In this document: positions 36,906 through 49,099 of the stretch, piece after piece | Layout: the number at the start of each line of letters is the position of its first letter | How positions within the stretch are numbered: the first letter of the stretch is position 1 | NCBI GenBank assembly: GCA_015680905.1 | Contig: CM027382.1 | Span: 2,604,001-2,668,000 of the forward strand | Length of the DNA stretch: 64,000 nt | Reading direction: 5' to 3' | DNA from: Coptis chinensis | Taxonomy: Eukaryota; Streptophyta; Magnoliopsida; Ranunculales; Ranunculaceae | Program-made: the position numbers and the translations under genes | The notes under the pieces: model-generated | The model's input: the letters and a program-made list of their open reading frames with translations, nothing else | Told to the model about the DNA's origin: nothing | Database searches by the model: none

Positions 36906-37629
36906 CTCAAAAAGTTAGATCCATAATGAATCGAAAAAAAAAACATCGAATCAAATCAAAATAAACATATATTAATAAAATAGTTAACAAAACAAACAAG
37001 GTAAAAAACCTTCTAATTCAACAAACAAATAAAATGAATCAAAACAAACATTGAATCGAATCAATTTCAATTTGAATAATAAAGTTGAGACAAACCTTCA
37101 AATCGAATCAAATGAAATATAGAATCTCTAGATTCAATTTGTAATCTTCAATCGAAAGCGATTGATCTTGTGTTTCCTTTTTGCTTCGCTCGATGGTTTT
37201 TCAATTTTTTTGTTTCTAGTTCAAATGAATGATGACTTATATACTACGAAACATAGAAGGGTATAATTGGATATTTAAAAAAAAAAGGTCAAGTCAACAT
37301 GGACTTGTCCTTTTGAATGATTAAAAACCAAAAACCAGTTTTATTAGTGATTATGACGTCTAACTTGTCCTAACCAATAATTTGTAAATCCGGCTGGTTT
37401 TATCAGTGATATAAACTGGAATTAGGGCCTTTTGGCTTATTTCTTGAAAAGGAAAATAGGTGACATATATATCGACAATTTAATGTCATTAACCACAGTA
37501 TATCGGGTGGTTGTTTCAGACCTCTCAGTAAGCCCAAGTGTTTAACAAAATCAGTGGGCATTTTCTTGTCCAACTTCCTTCTGGAGTCTTCTTCAAATCC
37601 CTCGGCAAAACTGTTTCTATTCTGGTATG
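36906..37629. other. No gene recognised; flank of the LTR element
   Basis: AT-rich DNA with A-rich tracts. A short repeated motif, CCAGTTTTATTAGTGATTAT near 37336 and a similar GGTTTTATCAGTGATATA near 37398, is present. No coding support is seen. Confidence 0.4.
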
Positions 37630-38107
37630 TGTTTCGACCCCCACCTACGTGGCAAACATCCATTGGTAGGAGTCTCCACTTATTCGTTTAATCGACAGGG
37701 CTAAAGCCCAATTCGCAATATCATGGATCAAAGTACAGGCCCATTAACTCATGTGTCTAAGGCTGAACCTTAGCCACATGGCTTGCCACTAATGTACATT
37801 GATTTATGTCCAGATTCATTTCTTATCAAAGAGATAATTATCAGTTGAAAGTTATAGTCTATCACAATTGCTCAAGCTACAAGATTACTTGAGCTGCAAG
37901 GACTCCCTACTCTACCTATATAAATACAAAACTATTTTTCATTCAACTACGTTCTTGAGACTTGATCCCACCGATAATTTGGAGTGCGTAGGGCAACAGC
38001 AAAGGTCAGTCTCATCATTCCCGATCACCATCATTTTTCTAATTACTTTTTCACGTTCTTCGTCTTTTCATCAACACTTGGTGTTTTGATCATATTTGGT
38101 CGAAACA
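37630..38107 (+). repeat. 5' LTR of the Tat element
   Basis: 478 bp with perfect 10-bp terminal inverted ends TGTTTCGACC/GGTCGAAACA. A TATA-like CTATATAAATAC near 37916 is in the expected place for the LTR promoter. The primer-binding region follows directly at 38108. Confidence 0.93.
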
Positions 38108-38499
38108 TAATTGGCCGTCTGCGGTTCTTATACTACACCCTTGATGCGTTGCGAAAGTTATGGCGATACTCGAAGAGCTCAAGGTCCCGATGTGATTCTC
38201 GGCGATCATCACGAACATGATGGTCAAGGACAACTTGGCTACCGACAAAGATAATACCTTCTAATAATCGTCGTTCCACCAATCGCCAAATTATTCGGCG
38301 ATGAGGTTATTGCTTCCGGCGATTCTCCAATTATCGATGCGGATAATGTAAGTCATATGTCTCGAAGCACTTCTTCAAAAGTTAAAGGCTGTCCAAAAGC
38401 GAGAATAATTTACTACAAAGCGTCATCTTAAACGACGCGCTCCACTCGCAGATGATGTTGTATCTGTCACACCACAACGTCACACACGCCAACGACATA

Positions 38500-39830
38500 A
38501 TAGTGTGTGGGATCGTTTAAGTGGTGAGGATGAGATTCGCAATATTCGCAACAGCCATCACCGAGTTAAGAGTAATGGGCGACGAATTCCCCGACCTCCG
38601 CCGAGAAATCTCCACCCACTTGGTCACGTTCTCGGTAGGCAAGGTACTGCTAATAATCGTCCGATTGCACCCCACGGTCCTACAAATTATCGGCAAGTCC
38701 CGAGGAATTCGAGTGGTGACCAGAATAATGATCGCACTCATGATCGGAACCATCAGTATGGTGAAACACTTCAGCAACGCGGTTCTTATCATTCCGAACA
38801 TTATCGTACTGAAAGCCCAACGTACCATCCACAATCATCTCGACACGGAAACGATGAATCTTCGTCGTTTTCTTCTCGTTCTGTTCGCTCCCATAAGGCG
38901 TCATCGCGGACTATGATCACAATCCAACGGATCACGGATCGATGACTCCTCAACGTGTCAGAGAAATGATTAAAAAAGCTCTTCTGGACAGCGATCCTTT
39001 TGAATCGACACTAGAAAATCTGGCAGTTGAAGATGGTATTTTGGACAAATTTGCTCTCGCCGTCCAAAGGGCTACTCATAATAAAGACTTCAAACAACCA
39101 GAGTTTGATCAATATGATGATGTCGAGGGTTGCCCTATGCTTCATGTGATTAATTTCACAAACAAACTGGTTTTATCGGGAGGTGATGATGCTTTAAAAT
39201 GCAAACTTTTCCCTTCTACATTAAAAGGGGAAGCGTTGGTATGGTTTAGCGAATTACCTCCACGCTCTATTCATCGGTTCAAGGACTTAACCGAAAAGTT
39301 TTCAAGACGTTTTCATCATAATCTCAAAGCGTCCAAATGGAGTCCGAGTTCTTTTCAACATCAAGCAACAACGTGAGGAAACTCTCCGTAGTTTTATAAT
39401 TTCGTTTCCGCCAAAATTTGCAAAATTTGAGAGATTTCGAGCAATCGATCTAATGGTGGTTTACGCTTTTAAAGAAACTATCTTGTTTGATAAAGATGGG
39501 TTATACAACTCTCTTTGTTAGGGATATTCCATCTTTCCGGCGTCGTTATACCAGTGAGTTCAACAATTTATCAATGTTGAAGAGATGACGGCTCTTTCGA
39601 ACTTCTCGTGACAAAGATAATAAAGGAAAGGATTTCAATGATCGGTGAAATAAGCGGAAGAATCCGACTTTTGATCATGACAACCCGGTCGAAGCCTCAG
39701 GTATAAGAAAGAAGACTCCCACGGCGGGAACCGGAAAGCCTTTTATTGATTTTGAATTAACTCCGCTTAATACCAAATATGCGGTAGTTTACGACAAAAT
39801 CAAGGATAAGAGTCTGCTCACTCCGCCGTT
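38500..39830 (+). pseudogene. gag remnant of the Tat element
   Basis: An arginine/asparagine-rich N-terminal part is followed by the retrotransposon gag fold region (about 38940-39340, with LKGEALVWFSELPP), typical of Tat and other gypsy elements. A CX-H knuckle-like segment near 39870 links to the protease region. Broken. Confidence 0.75.
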
Positions 39831-40199
39831 TCCCTTGCGCGACGACACTAAAACAACTCGCGATAAATCGTTATGGTACAAATTTCATAATGATTATGGT
39901 CATGAGACGGAGAATTGTCGGTCCTTGCGGGGAAGAATTGAAAAGCTTGTGCAGAATGGGAAACTTGATCAATATGTGCAGAAGAAAGTAACAACTCAAG
40001 CTTTAACTATCACTTATCACAATGTCATTAAGGTTGGACATGCCATCATTGATTCATTGTCCAATACTCAGCGGAAAATTGCTCGTCGTTCTAAAGTCAA
40101 ATATCTGTCTAATTTGTACGAAGTTAACGGGATCAATTTCGTGGAAGGTTTTCACACGGAGACTATTGAAGATGAACCATTATGTTTCACTGACCAAGA

Positions 40200-40560
40200 T
40201 CTAATGGGCGTGCATGTTCCTCATTATGATGCTGTCGTGATAACTGCGTATATCAGTTGTATGCGTGTACAACGTATAATGATCGACACTGGTAGTTCAG
40301 CTAGCGTCATGTTTTCTGGGTGTTATCGCAGTATTCCTTTTATTGATAACTTGGTCACCCACGAAATCGCCTATCGTTGGTTTTGATGGTACCGCTACTC
40401 ATTGCGTTGGAAAGGTGTCTCTCCCGGTCACTCTTATGCAGAAGGAAGTCAATATTGATTTTCTATTGATGGATTGTAAATCCCCTTACAACGTCATCCT
40501 TGGTCGCGATTGGATTCATTATATGGAAGCTGTCGTCTCAACATATCATCAAGCCATCAA
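40200..40560 (+). pseudogene. Aspartic protease region of the Tat element
   Basis: The catalytic motif MIDTGSSASVMF is present near 40280, and LLMDCKSPYNVILGRDWIH, the second conserved protease block, near 40470. Broken. Confidence 0.8.
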
Positions 40561-41054
40561 GTTCCCATTCAATAAAAAAGTTTGTAAGGTGCGCAGCGAT
40601 CAACTGGCATCTCTAATTTGCCACGACAATGTTCTCGATGATTATAAGAAGTCTGAAGTTGTTGGGCCGAACTATTCGAGTTCCAACGCGTCAAATAGCA
40701 ATTCTGACATCCGGGACCTTGGTTTACTCTCGCCAATAGAAATGTTGAAGGACCCCGACAATCGATCCACTTTTAGAAGTTCAAATTGGCAAACTCCCCG
40801 AAGAGACTACTTTTATTTCGGTGAACTTCGTAAGAGGAGAGACAAGAGCTTATTTTGTTATTGCGGAAGAATAATCATGTGTTTGCTTGGCGAATAGAGC
40901 AAATGCTGGTATAGATCCTTCGGTGGCTTGTCATAAACTTCGACATTAATCCTAATGCAAAACCGGTTCGACAAAAGCCCCGAAGGATGGCCCCGATAGA
41001 AAGATGAAAGTGAAAGAGCGAAATCGACCGTCTCTTGTCCATTAACTTTATAAG

Positions 41055-42110
41055 GTGCCTCGTGACTTATCCAACATGGATGTCAAATGTTGTTGCGAGT
41101 GCCTAAAAAGAAGCGGCAAATTACGTGTTTGTATCGATTTCACAAATCTCAATAAGGCTTGTCCGGTTCATCCGTATCCATTGCCTCATTATATCCGAAA
41201 TGGTCGATGCAACATCCGGGTTTCAGCGTTTGTCTTTTGGATGCTTATTCCGGTTATCATCGATTCCGTTATTCATTGAGGACCAAGAGTTCATGCATTC
41301 ATTACTGAGACCAAGGCATTTATTACCGGTAATGCCTTTCGGTCTGAAAAAACGGCTGGAGCCACATATCAAAAGCTAGTCAACACTATTTTTTTCGACC
41401 TACTTGGAAAGGCGATCGAAGCATACATCGGCGACATGGTTATTAAATCTACGAAGCACGATCACCTTCTTGATTTGCAAAAGCTGTTTTCGACCGGACT
41501 CTCCAATGTCAACACGCGTTTAAATCCGGCTAAGTGTTCTTTCGGTTTATCATCCGGTAAATTCTTAGGATACATGATGACTAGGCGGAATTGAAGCAAA
41601 TCGGATCAGATTCGAAGCTATCCTTGAAATGCCTTCTCCGGCGTCAAAGAAAGAAATTCAACGACTTACGGGGCGGCTTGGCTGCCCTAAATCGCTTTAT
41701 CTCGGTATTACGATCGATGCCGTCCTTTTTTTCAAACATTGAAAGACGATCAATTTCAATTTGGAAGAATTTGTGAACTTGCATTTCGTCAATTGAAAGC
41801 ATACTTAGTCCAACCTCCAGTTCTTGCCAGTCCAGCAACGGGGCAGCCTATAGGTCTGTATTTAGCCGCCACTGATCATGCCGTAAGTGCCGTCTTATTT
41901 GTCAACGGTGGCGATGGTCGTCCTATATTCTTTGTTAGCAAGACTCTTACAACTGCTGAAACAAGATATTCTCGAGTGGAGAAAATTGCATTGGCCTTGG
42001 TTCATGCTGCCCGACGTCTTAAGCCTTATTTCCAGGGACGAGTCGTCAAAGTTTATACCGAATATATCGCGCGAAAGCTTTTTGCAATGCTCGGGGAATC
42101 AAAGTAAGCC
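41055..42110 (+). pseudogene. Reverse transcriptase and first RNase H of the Tat element
   Basis: The reverse transcriptase block LRVCIDFTNLNKACP is recognisable near 41120. The gypsy RNase H follows at about 41740-42110, with PIFFVSKTLTTAETRYSRVE. Broken. Confidence 0.75.
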
Positions 42111-42289
42111 TAGCGAGAATGGGAAAGTTACCTTAGCGCTTATAGCATTGTGTTTGAAACTCGCACAGCTGAGAAAGGACAAGCTTTGGCTTCGCTAATG
42201 GCTGATTTTCCAATTTATGATATTCTTATGTCTGACACATTACTAGACGAAGAAAATGTCATCGACAACACGCCATTACCTCTTGGGGG

Positions 42290-42640
42290 CGATGATTTGC
42301 CAAACTTATCAGATGTATCTGCTGATTGTTGGATTGTTTACACTGATGGTTCGCATAATAAGTATGGCTCCGGTATTGGGTGTGTAATCTTGCAACCAAA
42401 TGGAGAAAAAATTGAGAAGTCAGTGCATTTGGTTTTTGACGCTTCAAATAATGAGGCCGAGTACGAAACTGTCATTTGCGGCTTGCGCACTGCTCTTCAC
42501 TTGGGGGCGACTAAACTACAATTATTCACAGATTCTAAGTTAGTCGCTAGCCAGTTTGGTGGATCGTATGCAGCTCGTGACGATAGAATGGCGGCTTATG
42601 TGGACTTAGTTCATCGGATACTTTCGAAATTTTGATTCTA
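42290..42640 (+). pseudogene. Second, archaeal-type RNase H of the Tat element
   Basis: WIVYTDGSHNKYGSGIGCVI and FDASNNEAEYETVICGLRTA are the TDGS and NNEAEY motifs of the extra RNase H that defines the Tat clade. LFTDSKLV carries the next conserved aspartate. Confidence 0.85.
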
Positions 42641-43119
42641 TCGATGTTATGCGGCGTCCGCGTCATGACGTGCGACATGCAGATTCTCTTGCTTATTTAT
42701 CCGCGGCAATTAAGTCAGATAAGCCTCGCCAGATTACCATTGAATTTCAAAAGGAACCGAGTATCGATCTGTCCATCGAGGATGTCGCGCGATATGTACA
42801 TCACTTCGAGTTGTTTTTCATCAAGACATTTTTCGAGGAATCACGTCATGCCAATTTGATATCTCCGTGTCGATTTCGGAAGCGCAAAGCGTGATCTTGA
42901 TAATCCGGCTATCATTGCAGAGAAAACGCTTTGATCCACAACTTATGCTATCGGATGACCACAATGATCCCGTCAATGATATTGTCTCGATCCATACCGG
43001 CGGCGATCATGAAGGCGACAATGCTCCGAGGTTCCCGATATAGAGCTAAGTTTTCCACTTACACCTTGTGGCGAAGATGATTGGCGTCTTCCTTATATCA
43101 CATATTTACATGATCACAT

Positions 43120-44330
43120 CTTGCCTCCCGATCATAAAGTGGGTGATCGTGTCAAACGCGCGATGCTTGGAAATATTGTCTCATATCGACTTGAGCGAAC
43201 GGTCATTTGCAACTTTATCGCAAAGGCACAAGTCTTAACCCTATGCCGATTGTCTCGCCAGAATTTGAAGGTTTGCTCGATCTGGCAGAAATTCATTCAG
43301 GGCCTATGTGGGAACCACTCGGGGGGCAAAGTCTCGCTCATAGAGCAATGACACAAGGATCTTGGTGGGTGGACATGCAAAAGGATGCTAAAGCGTTTGT
43401 CCGAGAAGTGTGTTCCTTGTCGAAATATGCTAATATGGGAAATCTTCCAAAGAACGGAACTTCATCCAATCTTGAGCCCTTGGCCGTTTGCAAAGTGGGG
43501 TCTTGACATCGTCGGTCCTCTTCAAAGCTCTTGGCGGTGTTCGTTTCTTACTCATCGCGAATCGATTATTTTACCAAGTGGTTTGAAGCTATATGCCCTT
43601 AGCCCGGATCCATGCCGGATGTTAAAAATTCTTATAGCGAGACATTGTTTGTCGTTTTGGTATTCCAACATCATTGACTTCCGACAATGGCAAACAAATT
43701 TGATCTTTGAAGAAATTCGACAATTTTGTTCTCGACTTGAAGATCGATCACAATTTTCGGCACCATACCATCCTCAAGCTAATGGACAATTTGAAGCTAC
43801 TAACAAATCCATTCTTGCAATGCTCAGCGGCGACTTCAACAGCCAAAGGAAATTGGGTTAAGGAACTTCCTGGCGGTTATGTGGGCTTATCGAACCACAC
43901 CTAAGCATTCAACTGGATTTTCTCCGTTTAATCTTGCTTACGGTACGGAAGCGGTCTTGCCTACTGAGTTGATGACACCAACCACACGAACTTCTAACGT
44001 GGAATTGGAGTTGAATGATCAAGCACTTGCTCAAGCCAAAGCCTTGATAGATGAGACAAGAGATGTTGGTCTTCAACAGTTAATTCGTTATCAAGCTGAT
44101 ATGAAACGAAAATATGACAAGAAAGTTCGACTTAAAGTGTTTGAGAAAGATGGTGGGTACTTCTGTCGAAGGCGAGGTTGATAGATTCCGGTAAATTTGG
44201 AGAAAATTGGACAGGTCCATACATCATAGATCGCCCTGCCACCAAAGGATCTTATTTTCTCCGAGATTTAGATGGGAATGTTCTCGATAAGCCGTGGAAT
44301 GCGTTTCATCTGCGCAAGTTCTATAAGTAG
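43120..44330 (+). pseudogene. Integrase region of the Tat element
   Basis: The blocks SAPYHPQANGQFEATNKSI and YGTEAVLPTELMTPT are typical for the integrase core and the region after it in plant gypsy elements. Broken. Confidence 0.75.
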
Positions 44331-44439
44331 ATTTTAGTTGTGTTTTCCGTTATCACGGAGAAATAAAATAATACAATATTTAGTTTGTTTCCAGTTCGGG
44401 CATGTATTTTCCGTTGTTATCTTTGCATTTTTAAGACTT

Positions 44440-45540
44440 GGTAATCAATAAAAAGCGGTTCTTTCACCGGTTCAATGGTATGATCGCTACAACAAAATCC
44501 GCGAAATTGCCCGTTTAATTTAAATCGGTCTAAGTCGAGCGCTTTACGCCGCTTAGTCGTTAATATCGCCGACAAAAATGGCGAAATTACCACGTTTAAT
44601 TTCGTCAATCTAAGTTGAGCGCTTTTACGCCGCTTAGTCGTTACTATCGCTACAATAAAAATCGGCGAAATTACCCGCGTTTAATTTCGGAGTCCTAAGT
44701 CGAACGCTTTACGCCGCTTAGTTCGTTAATATCGCCGACAAAAATGGCGAAATTACGCGTTTAATTTCGTCAATCTAAGTTGAACGCTTTTACGCCGGCA
44801 AGTTCGTTACTATCGCTACAACAAACTCTGGCGAAATTACCACGTTTAATTTCGTCAGTCTAAGTCGAACGCTTTTACGCTCGCTTAGTCATTACTATCG
44901 CTACAACAAAATCTGGCGAAATTACCACGTTTAATTTCGTCAGTCTAAGTCGAACGCTTTTACGCTCGCTTAGTCGTTACTATCGCTACGACAAAATCTG
45001 ACGAAGTTACCGCGTTTAGCTTCGTTAGTCTAAGTTTGAACGCTTTTACGCTCGCTTAGTTCATTACTATCACTACGACAAAATCTGACGAAGTTACCGC
45101 GTTTAGCTTCGTTAGTCTAAGTTTGAACGCTTTTACGCTCGCTTAGTTCATTACTATCACTACGACAAAATCTGACGAAGTTACCGCGTTTAGCTTCGTT
45201 AGTCTAAGTTTGAACGCTTTTACGCTCGCTTAGTTCATTACTATCACTACGACAAAATATGACGAAGTTACCGCGTTTAGCTTTGTCAGTCTAAGTTTGA
45301 ACGCTTTTACATTTCGCTTTTAGTCGATTTACTATCGCTACGATAAAATCTGACGAAATTACCACGTTTAATTTCGTCAGTCTAAGTTGAACGCTTTTAC
45401 GCTCGCTTAGTCGTTACTATCACTACAACAAAATCTGGCGAAATTACCACGTTTAATTTCGTCAGTCTAAGTTGAACGCTTTTACGCTCGCTTAGTCGGT
45501 TACTCGCGCTATGTCAACATCTGATGAAGTACCCCGTTTC
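44440..45540 (+). repeat. Tandem array in the 3' spacer of the Tat element
   Basis: About 13 units of roughly 80-90 bp. Each contains a form of GGCGAAATTACCACGTTTAA, TCTAAGT(C/T)GAACGCTTTTA and CGCTTAGTCGTTACTATCGC. Units in the middle (about 45000-45290) are the most alike, which suggests local homogenisation. Such arrays are common in Tat 3' regions and can seed satellites. Confidence 0.85.
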
Positions 45541-47690
45541 GTTTTGTCGGGTTGCAGATCGAGCATTTTTTCATTTCAATCTAATTTTGCAAGCTTAAAG
45601 TTAGCATTGGGGGCGTTTCATTCTATTTCGTGTCATCTATATAATTCAACAACATTGTCAGTTTTCCACAGGTATGTTATCTAACATCACAATGATATTC
45701 AATAGCCAATACATACTTTATTAAAAAAGAATTTGTATTACATTCACGCAATCACATAATCATTGGGTTGGGAAAAGCCAATGGTTCCTTATCGATTTTT
45801 GTTTATACAACTCGTACAACTCTTTCCGTTTCAAAGCGAAACTATATAGCCAGCTTTTTATTATTTTTCTAAGGCATTGTGCGAACTTTCACGTAAAATT
45901 TTCGGCGAAAATTTTTCACCTTCATTATTTTTTTCTAAGGCATTGTGTCGAACTTTTCTGAAAAATTTTCCGGCGAAAAATTTTTCACAAATTTCATTTT
46001 TTTCTCTAAGGCATTGAGCGGTCTTTCTCAACGAAACTTTTGTAAGCTTCTTTAATTCTTCTACGGCATTAATTGACACCTTTTTGCACGAAACTTTTAT
46101 CCGTCAACTCTTTGAATATATTTTGCTCGTAGTACCGCCGTTTCTCCGAGCGGTAAAAATTCGCATTACGTCAAATTTCTAAGCGAAAATTTTCTCCGCT
46201 CGACACTTTTCTTTGTAGACTTTTCGTCGATATTTTTCGCCCGTGTAATAGAGTCGTTTCTACCTGCAAAAAAAACAACAAAAACCGGGTCAGATAGCTC
46301 AAAAACCGGATGCAATAGCTCCACAAGGGTGAACCGGGTCAGATCAAGGCAACACAGGTACGGTGCCCCTCCTTGGCTGGCACGACACCTTATCATGGTT
46401 TGTTATTTCAATTCCGGATGCACCAAACCAGTTTATATAATAGCAGTTACGGTGCCCTTCCTTTGATGTCGGTGCACCGTATCATGTTTTGTTAACATCA
46501 AGTTTTTGAGTGCTGGCGCCATCATCGCCCTCACCCCATAGTTTAGTAAAATTAAATCACCCATATTACTCCCCTCCACTCTTCCCACACAGTATATTTT
46601 TTCACCTTTGCTGTGATCTCAGACCGGTAAGAACGTTAAGGATTCTACAGAGAGGATCCCCTCTGGCTGTGGGTAAATTAGGACACTACATGCCGACGCA
46701 TTACTGCCAGCTAAAGTCAATGGCTCATTGCTTTTGATGGACAGCGGGTTTTCACTTTTGAGGTTCACTGTCCTGGCCCCTCTCTGGTTGGTTGAATGTG
46801 TTCACAAGCTTTTTGGCTTCTAGTAAGAGACTGACGATGAATCGATTACCTAAAGAACCCATCTTGTCAGTATCGCGGTCCTTCTTGTATCACACAATTC
46901 TCCAGACGCACCACAAGAACAAGGCTTTCCTACCATGATCGCCTGGACCTTTGGTGGTAACACTGTTGCTATAGCTGAATATAAGGAGTGAAAGTTTAAC
47001 TTACCGAGAATCCAAGATGAGCTGAACAGTGCTAGTTCGATGGAAGGCGTCACACAGCAGCAGTAATACGGAAGAAGTCGAGTTTTGTGCGATGTCAAAG
47101 ATTTTTCTGCTTACGTTTGTTTTGTTGGATGCGCGTAAAGTGTTTTTGTGGATTGGGATGTGCGGCCACAGCACTTATATATAGGATTACGAGCGGGTTT
47201 TCCAGTGCTGGTGGGATTCTTCTCCAACTCCAACTTTATCTATACTCTCAATTCTTATCTCATCCGCACACTTTGAGTCCAATTAGTATTTAACTTCTTT
47301 TTATTACTATTATTACTAAACTGCCCCTACATTTAATTGTTAACGATATAATCCAAGTATCGTTATTCCGCTGGCACGCGTCGTCGAATTCAAATTTCGT
47401 ATTTTTACGTGATGCGTTCGGTACAGTTTTCGGCAATCAATTTCTTTTGCAATTTTATTTCTGTGCATATTTTATTTTTTTTCTATGCATTTTCGACCAT
47501 CTTTTATTTAATTACATCAAGCGTTTTAGGATATCGTTAGTTTGACATTTTTTTTCGTTCAGATAATTTTTTTTTTTTTTTTTTCTTTCAGCGGTCAATT
47601 TTCCAATTATTTCTTTTCGCGACGACACTTCGTTATACATTCCGCTCATTTTTCTTTTTCTTCTTTGCCATATGAACTTTGTTAAGCGAT
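45541..47690 (+). other. Rest of the Tat 3' spacer
   Basis: Non-coding. Around 45860-46080 the motif CTAAGGCATTG recurs three times with AATTTTTCACC-type sequence at about 60-80 bp spacing. Around 46340-46500 a GTTACGGTGCCC...TATCATG motif occurs twice. Nothing else is recognised. Confidence 0.6.
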
Positions 47691-47703
47691 GCCAAAAGGG
47701 GCG

Positions 47704-48185
47704 TGTTTCGACCCCCCACCTACGTGGCAAACATCCATTGGTAGGAGTCTCCACTTTATTAGTTTAATCGGGGCTAAAGCCCGATTCGCGAATATCATGG
47801 ATCAAAATGTGCCCATTAACTCATGTGTAATACAAAGGTGAACCTTAGCCACATGGCTTTTGCCACTAATGTACATTGATTTATGTCCAGATTCATTTCT
47901 TATCAAAGAGATAATTATCAGTTGAAAGTTATAGTCTATCACAATTGCTCAAGCTACAAGATTACTTGAGCTGCAAGGACTCTCTACTCTACCTATATAA
48001 ATACAAAACTATTTTTCATTGAACTACGTTCTTGAGACTTGATCCCACCGATAATTTGGAGTGCGTAGGCAACCGCAAGGTACAGTCTCATCATTCCCCC
48101 GATCACCATCATTTTTCTAATTACTTTTCTACGTTCTTCGTCTTTTCATCAACACTTGGTGTTTTGATCATATTTGGTCGAAACA
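47704..48185 (+). repeat. 3' LTR of the Tat element
   Basis: 482 bp with the same TGTTTCGACC...GGTCGAAACA ends as the 5' LTR, followed by the GTATG target duplication at 48186. Confidence 0.93.
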
Positions 48186-48237
48186 GTATGTATGTTATGT
48201 TTAGCTTTTAGTAACTTCAACTAGAAATCTAACTAAA

Positions 48238-48257
48238 GGGCATCACCAATGGGGCCT
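48238..48257 (+). repeat. MITE-like terminal motif
   Basis: GGGCATCACCAATGGGGCCT here is found as an exact reverse complement at 54845-54864. It resembles the end of a common plant MITE type. The other end of this copy is not identified. Confidence 0.35.
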
Positions 48258-48739
48258 TTAAAACCCGTGCCCGCGTCGCGTTTTTGGAGGGCAATAAGGA
48301 GGAGCTAAAACTCTATATGACAATATTGATGGGTGTTCAACGGAGAAGATGACTGCGCTCCTTTTAGTGTTTTATAGAAAAATATGGGGGTCGATGAACA
48401 GTAATTTTCACGCGTCGTCCGCTGGGGGTAAAAAAATCGTCTTTTCACTATCTCATTTGTGGGGATATGTTGGTCTTTTCACCATCTAAAAAAGATTGTC
48501 TCCGTAGTTCTCGATTATTCGTCTCCGACCCTCTTAAACCGGAGGAACGGATGCTCTGTCTCCCCATTCTCTCTTTACAATAGTTTTTCGTTTTGATTAG
48601 AGAGGTTCCGATCAATATTAAAGGCAACTAAATCCAATTTTTGCACTTCTTTATCCATATTTTCGTGAGACAATTTAAATTATAATGGTGACAATGGGTC
48701 AATGGCAATGAGTGCGTAGGTAGAAGCTTATGAGGACGA

Positions 48740-49075
48740 GTATATCGTATTAGGATCTTTTTCTTCTAAAAATGTCAACAATCTCAAGAAAGTGTGTACT
48801 GATCTTATGTATGTTTGGTGCAAAGACTAGAACTCTGAAGGTGAAAGGATCGGTCATAATACCCACCAAAGTTCTGAAAATCACAGCCAGGAACTCTCCT
48901 TGTGGAGAAGGTAAGTAGATTGTTTATCTTGGTTTCGTGCTTTTATCAATTGTCTTTTTTTTTTGGGCTGGGAAAACATACATGGTTTTACTAATTTGTT
49001 ATTAGAATGGGGGTAAATTAAAATTTTGCGCTGCATATGAATTGTTCGAAGAAAGTTATCAACGATAGTTTCGTA
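48740..49075 (+). pseudogene. 40S ribosomal protein S20 (uS10) pseudogene fragment
   Basis: The segment 48745-48825 reads [17 protein letters not shown], matching the SSKNVKNLEKVCADLV block of plant RPS20. After a one-base shift, 48818-48912 reads [20 protein letters not shown] and [12 protein letters not shown], matching [28 protein letters not shown]. It ends at a GGTAAGT donor. A possible second exon near 49027-49075 keeps LRCI and KKVINDSF (compare LRVH and KRVIDL). The N-terminal start is not recognisable and a stop interrupts the frame. The apparent donor suggests a DNA-level duplicate rather than a processed copy. uS10 is a small-subunit ribosomal protein of about 120 residues; this piece covers roughly half. 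Confidence 0.65.
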
Positions 49076-49099
49076 CTGAGTTTGTGGATGAAGGTTTTT

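Larger units (their letters stand above)
37630..48185 (+). mobile_element. Ty3/gypsy LTR retrotransposon, Tat clade, full length but broken
   Basis: Two LTRs (37630-38107 and 47704-48185), each starting TGTTTCGACC and ending GGTCGAAACA, enclose gag, protease, reverse transcriptase, RNase H, a second archaeal-type RNase H and integrase in Ty3/gypsy order. The second RNase H between the first and the integrase is the known hallmark of Tat/Ogre elements, as is the long 3' non-coding stretch with tandem repeats (about 44340-47690). The 5-bp target duplication GTATG is intact at 37625-37629 and 48186-48190. A purine-rich tract, AAAAGGGG, sits just before the 3' LTR. The two LTRs are clearly similar but differ by scattered changes and small indels, which suggests an insertion of intermediate age, perhaps a few million years. 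The coding region is broken in roughly a dozen or more places. It is a fossil. Confidence 0.92.

Noticed and set aside
35400-37330. Terminal inverted repeats of a full MULE
   Set aside because: I compared both borders; only short T-rich and TTGTCCTTTT-like similarity is visible, too weak to set ends.
38517-38916. Minus-strand and alternate-frame readings over the gag region
   Set aside because: Shadows of the gag frame on the plus strand.
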